NCBI GenBank assembly: GCA_943787425.1
Contig: CALSMJ010000001.1
Location: forward strand, 1,291,271-1,355,270
Length of the DNA: 64,000 nt
Origin: an uncultured Pseudomonadales bacterium
GTDB lineage: Bacteria > Pseudomonadota > Gammaproteobacteria > Pseudomonadales > Azotimanducaceae
Direction of reading: 5' to 3'
Shown one piece after another: positions 1-9,094 of this stretch. The position numbers and the translations under genes are program-made. The notes below the pieces were generated by a model that was not told the origin of the DNA, made no database searches, and saw only the letters and a program-made list of their open reading frames with translations. Each line of letters starts with the position of its first letter. Position 1 is the stretch's first letter.

Positions 1-421
1 TCGAAGACAGATTCACCACATGCCCTCGCCCTTGATCCATCATCACATCATGAACCGCAATAATCCCGTTCAAGACCCCCTTGATATTGACGTCAATACA
101 GCGATCCCAAGCGGGTCCAGCGGCCTCATGGTCACGATAAAAAGCAAGCGGCATAATCCCGGCGTTGTTCACCATAATATCAATCTTGCCGAATTTCTGA
201 ATCGCCGCCTCGGTCGCGGCCTTAAGGTCTGCTAGACGGGTCACATCGGCTGCAATCGACAAGCACCGTGCAGAAGTTGGCAACACCTTTTCAAGCGCCG
301 GGCCATCCAGATCCAGCGCCACAACCAACGCGCCCCGGTCCAAGCAACCGTTTGCCAGCAGCGAGCCAAACCCGCCGCTTGCGCCGGTAATCATCACAAC
401 CCGATCTTCTAAATAACTCAT
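1..421 (-). CDS. SDR family oxidoreductase, C-terminus cut off by window edge
   Basis: An ATG at 421 opens a frame that stays open to base 1, giving 140 N-terminal residues of a classical short-chain dehydrogenase/reductase. Visible Rossmann marks are the TGASGGFG nucleotide-binding loop near residues 13-20, the acidic ALDLD end of beta-2 that usually favours NAD over NADP, a DVTR segment, the NNAG motif near residue 90, the DVNIKG helix-4 asparagine, and the start of the catalytic serine strand (VVNLSS) at the edge. The Tyr-Lys pair lies outside the window. The substrate cannot be read from this part. It is divergent in position from, and separated by a repeat-bearing gap from, the amidohydrolase gene downstream. 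Confidence 0.9.
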   Translation of the reverse strand, partial: MSYLEDRVVMITGASGGFGSLLANGCLDRGALVVALDLDGPALEKVLPTSARCLSIAADVTRLADLKAATEAAIQKFGKIDIMVNNAGIMPLAFYRDHEAAGPAWDRCIDVNIKGVLNGIIAVHDVMMDQGRGHVVNLSS

Positions 422-552
422 GCTTTGTATCCTCATCGTGATCTTTGCCAATCCCGAGTATACGCGCTCGCAGAACCCTGTTTCTTTAAGCGCGCCCGCT
501 GTGCGCCGATTTTTATCGGCTCTGTCTTTTAAGAACTGCTCACGTCATTAAA

Positions 553-632
553 AACCGCTCAGGCTTTTTTACAACCGCTCAGGCTGTTTCAAAACCGCTC
601 AGGCTGTTTCAAAACCGCTCAGGCTGCTGCAG
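553..632. repeat. Four tandem 20-bp repeats in the 422-759 gap
   Basis: The unit AACCGCTCAGGCTGTTTCAA starts at 553, 573, 593 and 613; the middle two copies are identical, while the first and last differ at their 3' ends. The rest of the 338-bp gap (422-759) has no gene that I recognise. The array sits between the start of the SDR gene and the end of the amidohydrolase gene. Function is unknown; it resembles other short intergenic tandem arrays in this window in size and copy number but not in sequence. Confidence 0.85.
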
Positions 633-759
633 ACAAGGCTCGAGCGGGGGTCGCCAAGGGCCCTTCGAGCCCAAAATCAGCGCGACTTATCCAAGGGCCA
701 TAACCATCGGAGACTTGGCGTCAAAGGGCCGTGCGACAGCCACGCCCCTTGTGTCCTGG

Positions 760-3700
760 TTACCGAATCTGAAGATGCGCTCGATCGTGCCACCACAGCT
801 TCGGCGCCGGCCGATCGCCGGTAATCTGTTCCTGCAAGGTCTGGGCATCATACAACCGCCCATTCAACATGACGCGTTCCAGGCTTTGGGTGTTATGAAT
901 ATCCGCCAACGGGTTTGCACTCAGAACCAGGAGATCGGCCAGTTTCCCCGCGGTCAGCGACCCGAGTGACGCCTGCATCCCCAAATATCGCGCGGGGTTA
1001 ATCGTGGCCAGCTTTAACGCCGCAAGGGGCGTAAAGCCGCCGCGAACAAAGCTCCATAGCTCCCAATGGGTTGCTAGCCCCTCACGCTGACCATGCGCGC
1101 CGGTATTGACGATCACCCCCTGTTCTGCCAGTTGTCGCGCCACAGCCGCCGCATCATCGTCTTTGTAATCCGACTCCGGCGCGATAAGCCGGCGAACAGA
1201 ACGAGCCTGCAATTGATCAGGCGGCACAAAATGACTGAGTAAAGGATGTTTCCATACCTCGGTGGTTTGATAGTAGTAATCCTCTGACGTTAACCCGCCA
1301 TAGGTCACGACCAGCGTTGGGGTATAGCCTGATTTGGACTGTCGCCAGAGCTGAAGGACATCGTCATAAATTTTAAGTGTTGGGATGTTGTGCTCAATGC
1401 CTGTCGAGCCGTCAACAATCAGATTCATATCCTGGTGAAACAAGGACCCGCCTTCGGCCACCACCAACAACCCCGCTTGCCGGGCAGCCTCAATCACCTG
1501 CTGGCGCTGTTCCCGGCGAGGTTGATTATAGTTTTTAATACTGATCGCCCCTTGCGCTTTCAGGCGTTTAACGTGGGTCACGGCATCACTTAATGAGTTG
1601 ACCTGAGCAAAGCCCAGACTCTTAGCGCCGTAGACCACCTCACCGGTTGAAAAAATTCTGGGTCCGAGGATCCGGCCGGCCTTTTGGTATTCTGCGGCGG
1701 CAAAAACTTGGCTGGCTTGACTTGAGGGGTTATGAACCGTTGTGACCCCTAAGGCTAAGTGCGCCAGCAGCGACCAATTATTTTGCGGAATGGTATCGGC
1801 CCGACCGTAGGGTCCATGGGCATGCGCATCAATCATGCCCGGCATCAGGGTTTTACCCGACAGGTCGACCCGTTCAGCACCTGCCGGGATCACAACCTCA
1901 TCGATGGCCCCAACCTGCACAATGCGCGCACCCTCGATCAAGATGGTTCCCTCAGCAATGACGCCGTGCGCCTCATCCATCGTAATGATTCGAGCCCCAA
2001 CCAGAGCAATAACACCGGATGGCCGATCTGTTTCAATGGTCTGAGACAAATCGACGGTCTGAGCCGGCGTTGACCAAGCCAGACCTTGCGCAACACTTCG
2101 AGTTTTATATTCCGAGCCGATAGACCAACTAATACGCGCACTGTCCTTGGACCAAGCCAGATAAGTTGCACCCACTTCACTGGCCTGACCCATGCTCAAG
2201 CCTTTGTAGTCGGCACTCAAATCAAGCACAACACCGAGGGCCGGTACCTTGGCGACATATAATTGGAAGTTTTCAACAAACGCCAGGTGCTGACCATCCG
2301 GCGATAATCGATAGGTTCGAATGAAACTGCCCTCCGCCAACTGCCGCTCATCGAACCCTGCAAAGTTTCGAGACAGAAGCACCGTCTTCGCATCGCTATC
2401 GGATCCTCGACCGGAAGCGCTTGATTTCCGGGCGGTGTAATACAGCCTTTCTCCCGGACCAAAATGCGGATCATACCCTTGGTCTGCAATTTTGATTTCT
2501 CGGTTTTCCGCGCGGTCATAAAGGTAGATACCAGGTGCTTGTCCCCAATCGGGATGGGTCAGACTACTACCCGCATGTTTTCGATACGCCAAGTAGCGAT
2601 CGTCTTGGGAGATCGCAAGCTCCGTATAATGCCCTGGCGGCAGGGCCAGGGCCTGGGCTTTACCCCCGCGCGCCGAGACCGACCAAATACCGCCAAGCAC
2701 CTCATCCGACCAACTTAAAAAATAAATACGCGCGCCGGCTTGATCAAAAACGGGGGCATAGACATGGTAATCGGCCATGTCTTTCAACAACGGTTTCGGG
2801 CTGGATACCCCCTTTTTAATAAACAGACGGCCTAGGGATTCGAAGACCACATCGTTTTTTGGCGAGGATCTCGCAAAGCGGACCATGCGCGTTGTAAAGG
2901 TTTCCTCTGAAACCGAGACCTCTACCGCAGGCGGTTCATAAACCCAGCGCTGATCCTGAACCCGAAAGGCAATTGCCGTCCGCTGACCCGTTGCCAAATC
3001 GACTTTAAAGAATCCACCACCAGCCCAATAGATCAGACCCTTACTATCAGGCAGCCAGGCCATGTTCGGATAGAGCCCATACACGCCCCATGTTTCCTGC
3101 ATATCCGGGTCGAGGTCATCGACCAGCATGCGCTCGGCTTGGCTGTTTAGATCCATAACAAAGAGTCTTGATTCCGACCGAACCCGCTTGACATAAGCAA
3201 GATGCCGACCATCTGGCGATGGCACCGGACGCACGGCGCCACCATAACCGCCGGCAACCACCTCAGTGTCACCGGTGCTGAGATCCAATTGCTTAATTTC
3301 AAACAGGCGCCCATGACTATCGTCATGGTAGATAAACGTATTGCCGGAGGTTGCACTTTGCGTGTAGTACAGCGTCTTACCATCGGCTGAGAACGCCGGC
3401 TCTCCCAACTCTTTTTGATAATTCTTATTCGGCCGGTCAACCAGCTCAACCCCCGCGCTTGGCGCAGCGAGCGTTGCGTCGTACAACCAAATCTCACCCG
3501 TTCCCAGCGAGCGAGACGTCGTAAAGTGCTTTTTGGCCGCAATGAACTGTCCATTCGGATGCCAAACGGGCGAGTTCATGAGTCGAAAGGATTCATCGGT
3601 GATTTGCTTCAACGCACCCGTTGCCAGCGTCATCACCCAAACGTTATCACCCCCGGCTCGATCAGAGATAAACGCGACTTGTTGACCATCTGGACTGAAC

Positions 3701-4056
3701 CGCGGTTGGATATCCCAAGCCAAACCGCTGGTCAAACTTCGCGCCGCGCCCCCTTCAATATCAAGCAAATAAAGATCCCCCAAAAGATCAAAAATCAGGG
3801 TCTGGCCGTCTGGTGACACATCAACGCTGAGCCACGTGCCCTCGGTCACATCGATATCCGCAGCCGTAGGCTTTCCGGAATAGGTTGGATCGCTCACATC
3901 CCAAGTTGATGATGTCTCATCTACCGCGCGGGGCGACGGCTCTGCCGATGCCATCATCGAACCCAACCCGAGCAAGATGAGCCCCCAACGTGGCAGGCTG
4001 ATAACAGACCCAAACCAACCCAACGTGCGCCCTAAACCCGATGTATGCTGTGTCAT
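760..4056 (-). CDS. Exported TolB-like beta-propeller / amidohydrolase fusion protein
   Basis: This 1098-residue protein starts at an ATG preceded by a strong AGGAGGGG ribosome site and an N-terminal hydrophobic segment ending near ASAEP, so it is probably exported. Roughly residues 60-660 are repeated WD40/PD40-like blades (several 'SPDG' turns such as VSPDGQT, FSPDGQQ, PSPDGRH, LSPDGQH). The C-terminal ~400 residues are an amidohydrolase-superfamily barrel: a MPGMIDAHAHG metal-binding strand, later IEHNIPT and TGAHGQREG segments, and a closing LGSLTAGKLADLLVL signature. Proteins with this architecture are usually annotated as amidohydrolases of unknown substrate, possibly peptidase-like. 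The long intact frame contrasts with the broken genes elsewhere in the window. Confidence 0.88.
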   Translation of the reverse strand: MTQHTSGLGRTLGWFGSVISLPRWGLILLGLGSMMASAEPSPRAVDETSSTWDVSDPTYSGKPTAADIDVTEGTWLSVDVSPDGQTLIFDLLGDLYLLDIEGGAARSLTSGLAWDIQPRFSPDGQQVAFISDRAGGDNVWVMTLATGALKQITDESFRLMNSPVWHPNGQFIAAKKHFTTSRSLGTGEIWLYDATLAAPSAGVELVDRPNKNYQKELGEPAFSADGKTLYYTQSATSGNTFIYHDDSHGRLFEIKQLDLSTGDTEVVAGGYGGAVRPVPSPDGRHLAYVKRVRSESRLFVMDLNSQAERMLVDDLDPDMQETWGVYGLYPNMAWLPDSKGLIYWAGGGFFKVDLATGQRTAIAFRVQDQRWVYEPPAVEVSVSEETFTTRMVRFARSSPKNDVVFESLGRLFIKKGVSSPKPLLKDMADYHVYAPVFDQAGARIYFLSWSDEVLGGIWSVSARGGKAQALALPPGHYTELAISQDDRYLAYRKHAGSSLTHPDWGQAPGIYLYDRAENREIKIADQGYDPHFGPGERLYYTARKSSASGRGSDSDAKTVLLSRNFAGFDERQLAEGSFIRTYRLSPDGQHLAFVENFQLYVAKVPALGVVLDLSADYKGLSMGQASEVGATYLAWSKDSARISWSIGSEYKTRSVAQGLAWSTPAQTVDLSQTIETDRPSGVIALVGARIITMDEAHGVIAEGTILIEGARIVQVGAIDEVVIPAGAERVDLSGKTLMPGMIDAHAHGPYGRADTIPQNNWSLLAHLALGVTTVHNPSSQASQVFAAAEYQKAGRILGPRIFSTGEVVYGAKSLGFAQVNSLSDAVTHVKRLKAQGAISIKNYNQPRREQRQQVIEAARQAGLLVVAEGGSLFHQDMNLIVDGSTGIEHNIPTLKIYDDVLQLWRQSKSGYTPTLVVTYGGLTSEDYYYQTTEVWKHPLLSHFVPPDQLQARSVRRLIAPESDYKDDDAAAVARQLAEQGVIVNTGAHGQREGLATHWELWSFVRGGFTPLAALKLATINPARYLGMQASLGSLTAGKLADLLVLSANPLADIHNTQSLERVMLNGRLYDAQTLQEQITGDRPAPKLWWHDRAHLQIR

Positions 4057-4497
4057 CTTGCCCCTCCTGTTTTGTCCCTCGACGTCTGAAACGGACTGTT
4101 GGTTGTTTGTTTTTTACGTCTTACCTATTACTTCTTACTTTTTGTCCTTACGATGGCCGATCAATCGCCATCACCCGGCACCGATTCGACTCCGTCCGTG
4201 CTATGACGCCCGCTAATGTCATGCGGAACCTTCGCAGCATCGCCTGTACGCGTAACGAATACAAACATCAGGCAGATCGACACCAGTCTTGAAGCGGTTG
4301 CGGCGCTGCGGACTAGGGCCCTTGGCGCGCGGCGTGACCCTTGTACTCGTTTCGTCACATTGGGCCCTTGAAACTTTTGCTTGGGCCGTCGGGGCTGCAT
4401 TGCGCGCCAATCAAAAACTTAACGTCAAATTTACGCGGCCCCCGACATCACAACCGAACGCCGTCGCCTTAATCGCCGCCGTTTGGTCTACAACGCC
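4057..4497. other. Gap without a recognised gene
   Basis: These 441 bases between the amidohydrolase start and the end of the HNH gene contain only short overlapping open frames without family features on either strand. No tRNA fold or repeat was recognised. Promoter and leader sequence of the amidohydrolase gene should lie in the left part. Confidence 0.5.
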
Positions 4498-4866
4498 TTA
4501 TCGACCGCCTTCGGCCTTAATTCGGAGTTTCGCAACCCACGCAAAATGTTTTTGTAGACGCGGCTCGGCCAACAGCGACGCGGCGGTATTCAAAGACTTA
4601 GCGAGCATCATCTCATCAAACAAGCGATGTACGCCGGCGTGACAAGGCCGGCACAACATCACGCCTCGGTTCAAATCCGCTTTGGTGAAATGGCGCTTGA
4701 AGTGCTGTCTTCGATGGAGCTTCTTTGGAATCAAATGGTGAAAGGTCAACCGCCGGGACTGGCCGCAGCCCACGCAGGTTTGACGTGACTTCAGGTCGGT
4801 TCTGCTCGCGCCGCGAAGGCTGCCTTGAGATAAATCGTCTTGGGTCGAGATGCTTTTTTCGGACAT
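4498..4866 (-). CDS. Small HNH-nuclease-like protein
   Basis: The 122-residue product has a CVGC pair near residue 35, a FHHLIPKKLH segment, and a CRPCHAGVH segment near residue 80. This is the zinc-stabilised beta-beta-alpha metal (HNH) fold: two CxxC knuckles with the HH dyad and the final histidine. Small stand-alone proteins of this family occur in many proteobacteria, sometimes as homing or defence nucleases and sometimes of unknown role. The C-terminal half is helical and basic. No phage or restriction genes are nearby, so nuclease activity is inferred from the motif only. Confidence 0.75.
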   Translation of the reverse strand: MSEKSISTQDDLSQGSLRGASRTDLKSRQTCVGCGQSRRLTFHHLIPKKLHRRQHFKRHFTKADLNRGVMLCRPCHAGVHRLFDEMMLAKSLNTAASLLAEPRLQKHFAWVAKLRIKAEGGR

Positions 4867-5122
4867 CGCGCGTCTGCCTCAAACCAGAAACTTTTTTTAC
4901 GATAATCAAGGCGCACAAGATTGCCGGCCGTCATCGCCCGCGTCTTGAGAACCCGTGTTCTGGATGAATCAACGACTTCCCGTAACCCACCCGGCGCCAT
5001 CGCATCGAATCGATCCATGCCGACTCCGGTTTCTCAGCAAAATCTATCTAAGGCTCAGCCCGATCACCTTGCAGCCTTGTCGGACATCCTGCATGATCCG
5101 CTCTTTTGAGAAACCCTTGTCG

Positions 5123-5716
5123 ATGCAAACTGAAAAAGCCCCACTGACCCTCCCAGCCATTGATGGGCCCCTGTCTGCTTCCGTGACCGCTTGGTTTGAA
5201 ATACTACACCTCAAACAGGTTTTTAGAAAAGGCTGGCTCGAACGCGGTTTGCCACCGGCCAGATGCGAGAGCGTGGCCGAGCACTCCTTTGGCAACGCCA
5301 TGCTGTGTTTACTCCTTGCTCAACAGGCCCCCAACTTAAACGTTGAAAAAATACTGCGTATGGCCTTGATCCACGATATCGGAGAGGTTTATGTGGGCGA
5401 CCTCACTCCAACCGATGCGGTTGACCCCCAGGAAAAGTACGCGATGGAAAAGCAAGCGGTGCTCAAGATTTTAAGCGGCCTGCCTGCGGGGGAGACCTTG
5501 CTCGAAAACTGGGAGGAGTACGAGGCCCAAGTCACGCCCGAAGCCCAGTTTGTCAAACAAGTCGACCGGTTAGAGTTTGCGCTCCAGGCGGCCCAATATG
5601 AGCAAGCCGATTTGATCACCGCCGCGGACCTGCTGCAGAAAGTGGGCAGTCAACTGGCCGATGCTCCGGTCCTTGCCCCATTTGCTGGTCTGTTTCCCGA
5701 CCCGAACCTTTCGTAA
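5123..5716 (+). CDS. HD-domain phosphohydrolase, 5'-deoxynucleotidase (YfbR/HDDC2) type
   Basis: The product is 197 residues from the ATG at 5123; longer in-frame starts exist upstream but add a segment without family features. HD-fold metal residues are visible: VAEHSFGNA (first His), LIHDIGEVYVGD (HD pair), and QVDRLEFALQ (final Asp). The RxxSVAEHS-like arrangement and the small all-helical size match YfbR/HDDC2 proteins, which dephosphorylate deoxynucleoside 5'-monophosphates in the cytosol. Monocistronic, facing the TRAP transporter genes tail to tail. Confidence 0.82.
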   Translation: MQTEKAPLTLPAIDGPLSASVTAWFEILHLKQVFRKGWLERGLPPARCESVAEHSFGNAMLCLLLAQQAPNLNVEKILRMALIHDIGEVYVGDLTPTDAVDPQEKYAMEKQAVLKILSGLPAGETLLENWEEYEAQVTPEAQFVKQVDRLEFALQAAQYEQADLITAADLLQKVGSQLADAPVLAPFAGLFPDPNLS

Positions 5717-5857
5717 CCGCGCGAGCCATTCTGCGCGCCGCAACCCAAACCAATTCAATTCGATCCATGTCAATAGGTTGCGATAAGACACTCAGCACGA
5801 GCCGGGTCGTCAATCGCCACACTTTGCGCAACCGATCGAACGCGCGTGTTGGATGAC

Positions 5858-7774
5858 TCAAGAAACAGTCAGCCGACTTTGATGCGCCCGAAATCGAGCA
5901 AGCAATAGCGCAAGCACGATCAGCCCAGCCCCGGCTGCATTGCCGAGGGCATTGGAGAGCGCAAGGCCCTGTAAAGCAATATCAGGCAGCGCAAGCAACA
6001 AGCCGCCCAGACCCAACAGCCAAGACGCCATCCGTCCTGGGTCTCCAAGGCGCGGTAAGTGTCGTTGAGCGGACCAGGCAATGAGCAAAACGCCCAGCAA
6101 GGCCTCTAGGGCCGCTTGGACAATGCCCTGCCAGGGACCCTGACCAATCAGCGCAGGATTCAACACAAACAAAAACGGTACCAGATAAATCGCAACCCCA
6201 AGCCGCATTGCTTCAAATCCGGTCGCCACAGGATTGGCGCCTGAAATCGAAGCCGCGGCAAACGCACCCAAGGCCACCGGTGGCGTAATAAAAGACAACA
6301 TGCCCCAATATAAAATAAACAGATGCACGGCCATGGGGACCAGGCCACCGTCAATTAAAGCTGGCGCCAGCACAATGGCAAGAAACACATAAGCCGCCGT
6401 GACCGTTAAGCCAATTCCCAGGATAAAACTGGTCGCCGCACCCATTAAAATAAGCACCCCCGTGCTATCACCTGCAATGAACAACAATTCGTTAACCAGC
6501 GTGCCAGACAATCCTGTGACCGACAAAGCCCCGACAATCAGGCCCACCGCCAGCAGGATTGCCTGCAGCTCGATGAGTAACTTCCCAACCGCAGCAAGCC
6601 AGGCAGCCCAGTCCGCAACCGCCATCCGGCCCTGCCGGAACTGATTGATCACGAGAAGCGAGGCGGTGGCTGCCCAAGGCGCCAGGGTCTCTTGTTGCAG
6701 CACCAGCAAAAACACAATGAGGAGGGCAAACGACAGAATAAACACCCAGCCCTCGCCTAGAACAGCGCGCAGGCGGGGTAACTCTGATTCCGGCAAGCCC
6801 TCAAGCCCGTGCTTGCCCGCATACGCGTCTAACTGCGCGTACAACGCAATAAAGTACAACAGCGAGGGCATCAACGCCGCCAAAGCGACCTGGTAATACG
6901 GGATTTCCAAAAAAGTGGCCATGATAAAGGCGGTTGACCCCATGATCGGTGGCAACAGCACCCCACCGGTTGAGGCGCAAGCCTCAACGGCTGCCGCCGA
7001 CTTTGCAGAAAACCCCTGCCGACGCATCGCCGGAATCGTGAGCTGCCCGGTCGTCATGACATTGGTGATGACACTCCCGCTCATAGAGCCCATCAGGCCG
7101 CTCGACACAATGGCAACTTTGGCCGCCCCACCCCGCACGCCGCCCAGCAGCGCAAACGCCAAGCGTATAAAGAAGGCCCCACCCCCGGTATGTTGCAAGG
7201 TCGCGCCAAACACTAAGAACCCAACCACCAAGTTGGCAAAGGCACGAAACGGCAACCCGACGATGCTCTCAATACTCATCGCGTGATAGCTCGCCGTTTC
7301 TCGAAAGCCGATGGCCATCCCAGAGATCATCAGCGGCATTAAATCGGCAAAAAGGGGGTACATCGAAAACACCAGCGCAATGCCAAAGAGCACCCACCCG
7401 GTCACTCGGCGAACCGCTTCTAACACCAACAGCCAAACAACACTGCTGGCCACAATGGCGTGATCAGGCGCCAGAAATTCCCAACCCTCATTGGCAATCG
7501 GCTCGGCATGGCGCAACAACCACAGCGGCGCCAGAAACGCGCCCAGTCCTAAGACCGCGTCCAACGCCGGCCAACGACTTCGGTAAATGAGAAACACGCC
7601 CGGCAGCAATAATGCGATCAGTGCGAAGTAATATTGGGTCTCAAGACGAATCACAACACTTAGTAACGGGCTCCCAAATAGCCGTAACTGATCAATCACT
7701 AAAAAGCAGGCAAGGCCGGCCAAAATGGCGGTCAGCACCTCGGAACGTCGGATTTTCGGTGCGGGCACATTCAT
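5858..7774 (-). CDS. TRAP transporter permease, fused small (4TM) and large (12TM) subunits
   Basis: A 638-residue, almost wholly hydrophobic protein. The DctM-type core is clear in segments such as GGVRGGAAKVAIVSSGLMGS, the glycine-rich MMTTGQLTIPAMRRQGFS and STGGVLLPPIMGSTAF, and FITPPVALGAFAAASI. The N-terminal part supplies the small-subunit helices, as in the fused permeases that pair with TAXI-type binding proteins. The ATG at 7774 overlaps the TGA of the binding-protein gene (ATGA), which decides the start and implies translational coupling. It should import an organic acid or amino-acid-like solute with an ion gradient; the substrate is not evident. Confidence 0.93.
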   Translation of the reverse strand: MNVPAPKIRRSEVLTAILAGLACFLVIDQLRLFGSPLLSVVIRLETQYYFALIALLLPGVFLIYRSRWPALDAVLGLGAFLAPLWLLRHAEPIANEGWEFLAPDHAIVASSVVWLLVLEAVRRVTGWVLFGIALVFSMYPLFADLMPLMISGMAIGFRETASYHAMSIESIVGLPFRAFANLVVGFLVFGATLQHTGGGAFFIRLAFALLGGVRGGAAKVAIVSSGLMGSMSGSVITNVMTTGQLTIPAMRRQGFSAKSAAAVEACASTGGVLLPPIMGSTAFIMATFLEIPYYQVALAALMPSLLYFIALYAQLDAYAGKHGLEGLPESELPRLRAVLGEGWVFILSFALLIVFLLVLQQETLAPWAATASLLVINQFRQGRMAVADWAAWLAAVGKLLIELQAILLAVGLIVGALSVTGLSGTLVNELLFIAGDSTGVLILMGAATSFILGIGLTVTAAYVFLAIVLAPALIDGGLVPMAVHLFILYWGMLSFITPPVALGAFAAASISGANPVATGFEAMRLGVAIYLVPFLFVLNPALIGQGPWQGIVQAALEALLGVLLIAWSAQRHLPRLGDPGRMASWLLGLGGLLLALPDIALQGLALSNALGNAAGAGLIVLALLLARFRAHQSRLTVS

Positions 7775-8958
7775 GGTGCTGACCAAACCGGGTCAAAGCC
7801 GGCGGCTGTCAGGTACTGCGCGCGTTGTGACATCCAAGCCGCATCCCAAACCGCGCGATCTAGGATCGCATCCCCCTGCGCGGCAATCAGTGCGGACCAA
7901 GCCTTAGCAAGCACCGCTTGCCGACGCAGCAGCGCATCTTGATGAGCCTGCATGGGCTCCGTCCAAAGCCCCATCGATTCAAAATAAGCAATCGCGCCAG
8001 CATGATAGGGCACCAGCCACTGAAACTTTTGCCGATCCATTTTCCAGCCCATCGAACCCGGGTCCGCCCCTTTAAACTGATCAAAACCAAGATCGATGGC
8101 GCGGGTCAAGGCGTAGACCAGACCCGCGTCCTGGGCCGCAAGGGTTGTTAAGATTGGATAGGGGTAATTACCACCCTCATGCGGCTCGGTCACGCTGATC
8201 CCCGCGCCCCGAGTTGCAATACTTGGCTGCAGGTAGGGCGCAATTTGGTTGGCGCGCTGCCAGCAGGCAGGGTCATCATGCGGCATGGTCAGCCACCGAA
8301 TCCCTTTCGGGGAGGCTTCAAGCCGACGGGTTGGACCCGAAACCGTCGTGGCATAGGCCGTGTCAATTTGGCCGGCAATCATGGCGTTCCACATTGCGCC
8401 ATAACCCGGAAATTCAACGCGCTGAACATCGGCCCACGTCAGCCCACCGCAAGCCAAGATTGCCTCGGTCGAGACATTCAGGGCCGGCGCACCCAAGACG
8501 TACGGCACGCTTTTTGATCTTAGATCCGCAATGCGCTCGATCTCGGAATTCGCGGCCACCGCAATCCCTTGATTGGACAGACCCAACGACATCATCACCA
8601 GCCGGACCGGAATCGGGCCCCAACGGGGACTGGTAAACTGAAAAACGCCTTCTTGGGCAAAGTAGGTCGACACACCATTGGCCGAAAATTGCACTCGATT
8701 GACCATAAGCGGTAACAGCCGAGAAACGTCATTCTTACCGGGAATCACTCTTAATGTGACGCGATGCTCGTCTTTGAGCATTTTGGCAATCCCGACGGCT
8801 TGGTTGTAACCGGTGGTGCCCAGGTTATACGCGCTCCAAGCCATCGCCCGCGGCAGCTTCGGCTCAGCGCTCTGAGCGCTGAGGCTAACGCAAACAACCA
8901 ATAACAAACCAACGCTTCTTAGGCCAAAATTCAAGCTCTTGATTAAGTGGATCAACAT
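7771..8958 (-). CDS. TAXI-family TRAP transporter solute-binding protein
   Basis: About 395 residues from the ATG at 8958, chosen because it places a basic n-region directly before a hydrophobic stretch ending AQSAEPK, a good signal peptide; an ATG at 8991 is also in frame. The mature protein shows TAXI marks: an early LGTTGYNQAVGIA segment, QFSANGVSTYFAQEG, the LRSKSVPYVLGAPALN loop, an IAGQIDTAYATTVSG region, and a late LVPYHAGAIAYFESMG. It binds the solute in the periplasm and delivers it to the fused permease encoded immediately downstream, with an ATGA overlap. Confidence 0.92.
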   Translation of the reverse strand: MLIHLIKSLNFGLRSVGLLLVVCVSLSAQSAEPKLPRAMAWSAYNLGTTGYNQAVGIAKMLKDEHRVTLRVIPGKNDVSRLLPLMVNRVQFSANGVSTYFAQEGVFQFTSPRWGPIPVRLVMMSLGLSNQGIAVAANSEIERIADLRSKSVPYVLGAPALNVSTEAILACGGLTWADVQRVEFPGYGAMWNAMIAGQIDTAYATTVSGPTRRLEASPKGIRWLTMPHDDPACWQRANQIAPYLQPSIATRGAGISVTEPHEGGNYPYPILTTLAAQDAGLVYALTRAIDLGFDQFKGADPGSMGWKMDRQKFQWLVPYHAGAIAYFESMGLWTEPMQAHQDALLRRQAVLAKAWSALIAAQGDAILDRAVWDAAWMSQRAQYLTAAGFDPVWSAP

Positions 8959-9036
8959 GGTCAAGTCATCTTTTAACGCTGTGGTTGTCATGCAATAAAA
9001 AGCCGCTGCTCGATCTATTCCGCCTAAGCTGCGCTC

Positions 9037-9053
9037 GAATACTACCAGTATTC
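9037..9053. promoter_or_regulatory. Inverted repeat upstream of the candidate selenoprotein
   Basis: GAATACT-ACC-AGTATTC is a perfect 7-bp inverted repeat with a 3-bp spacer, 42 bp before the ATG at 9095 and between two divergent genes (TAXI binding protein and ArsC-like protein). Spacing and symmetry suit a dimeric repressor or a MerR-type activator site. No regulator gene is adjacent, so the binder is unknown. Confidence 0.4.
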
Positions 9054-9094
9054 TGCTAACATACCTTCACCAACTCATGACAAGGGAGCACATC

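Noticed and set aside
4057-5122. Small genes between the amidohydrolase, HNH and HD genes
   Set aside because: Several 60-100 codon frames overlap on both strands without motifs or ribosome sites, except the HNH gene.
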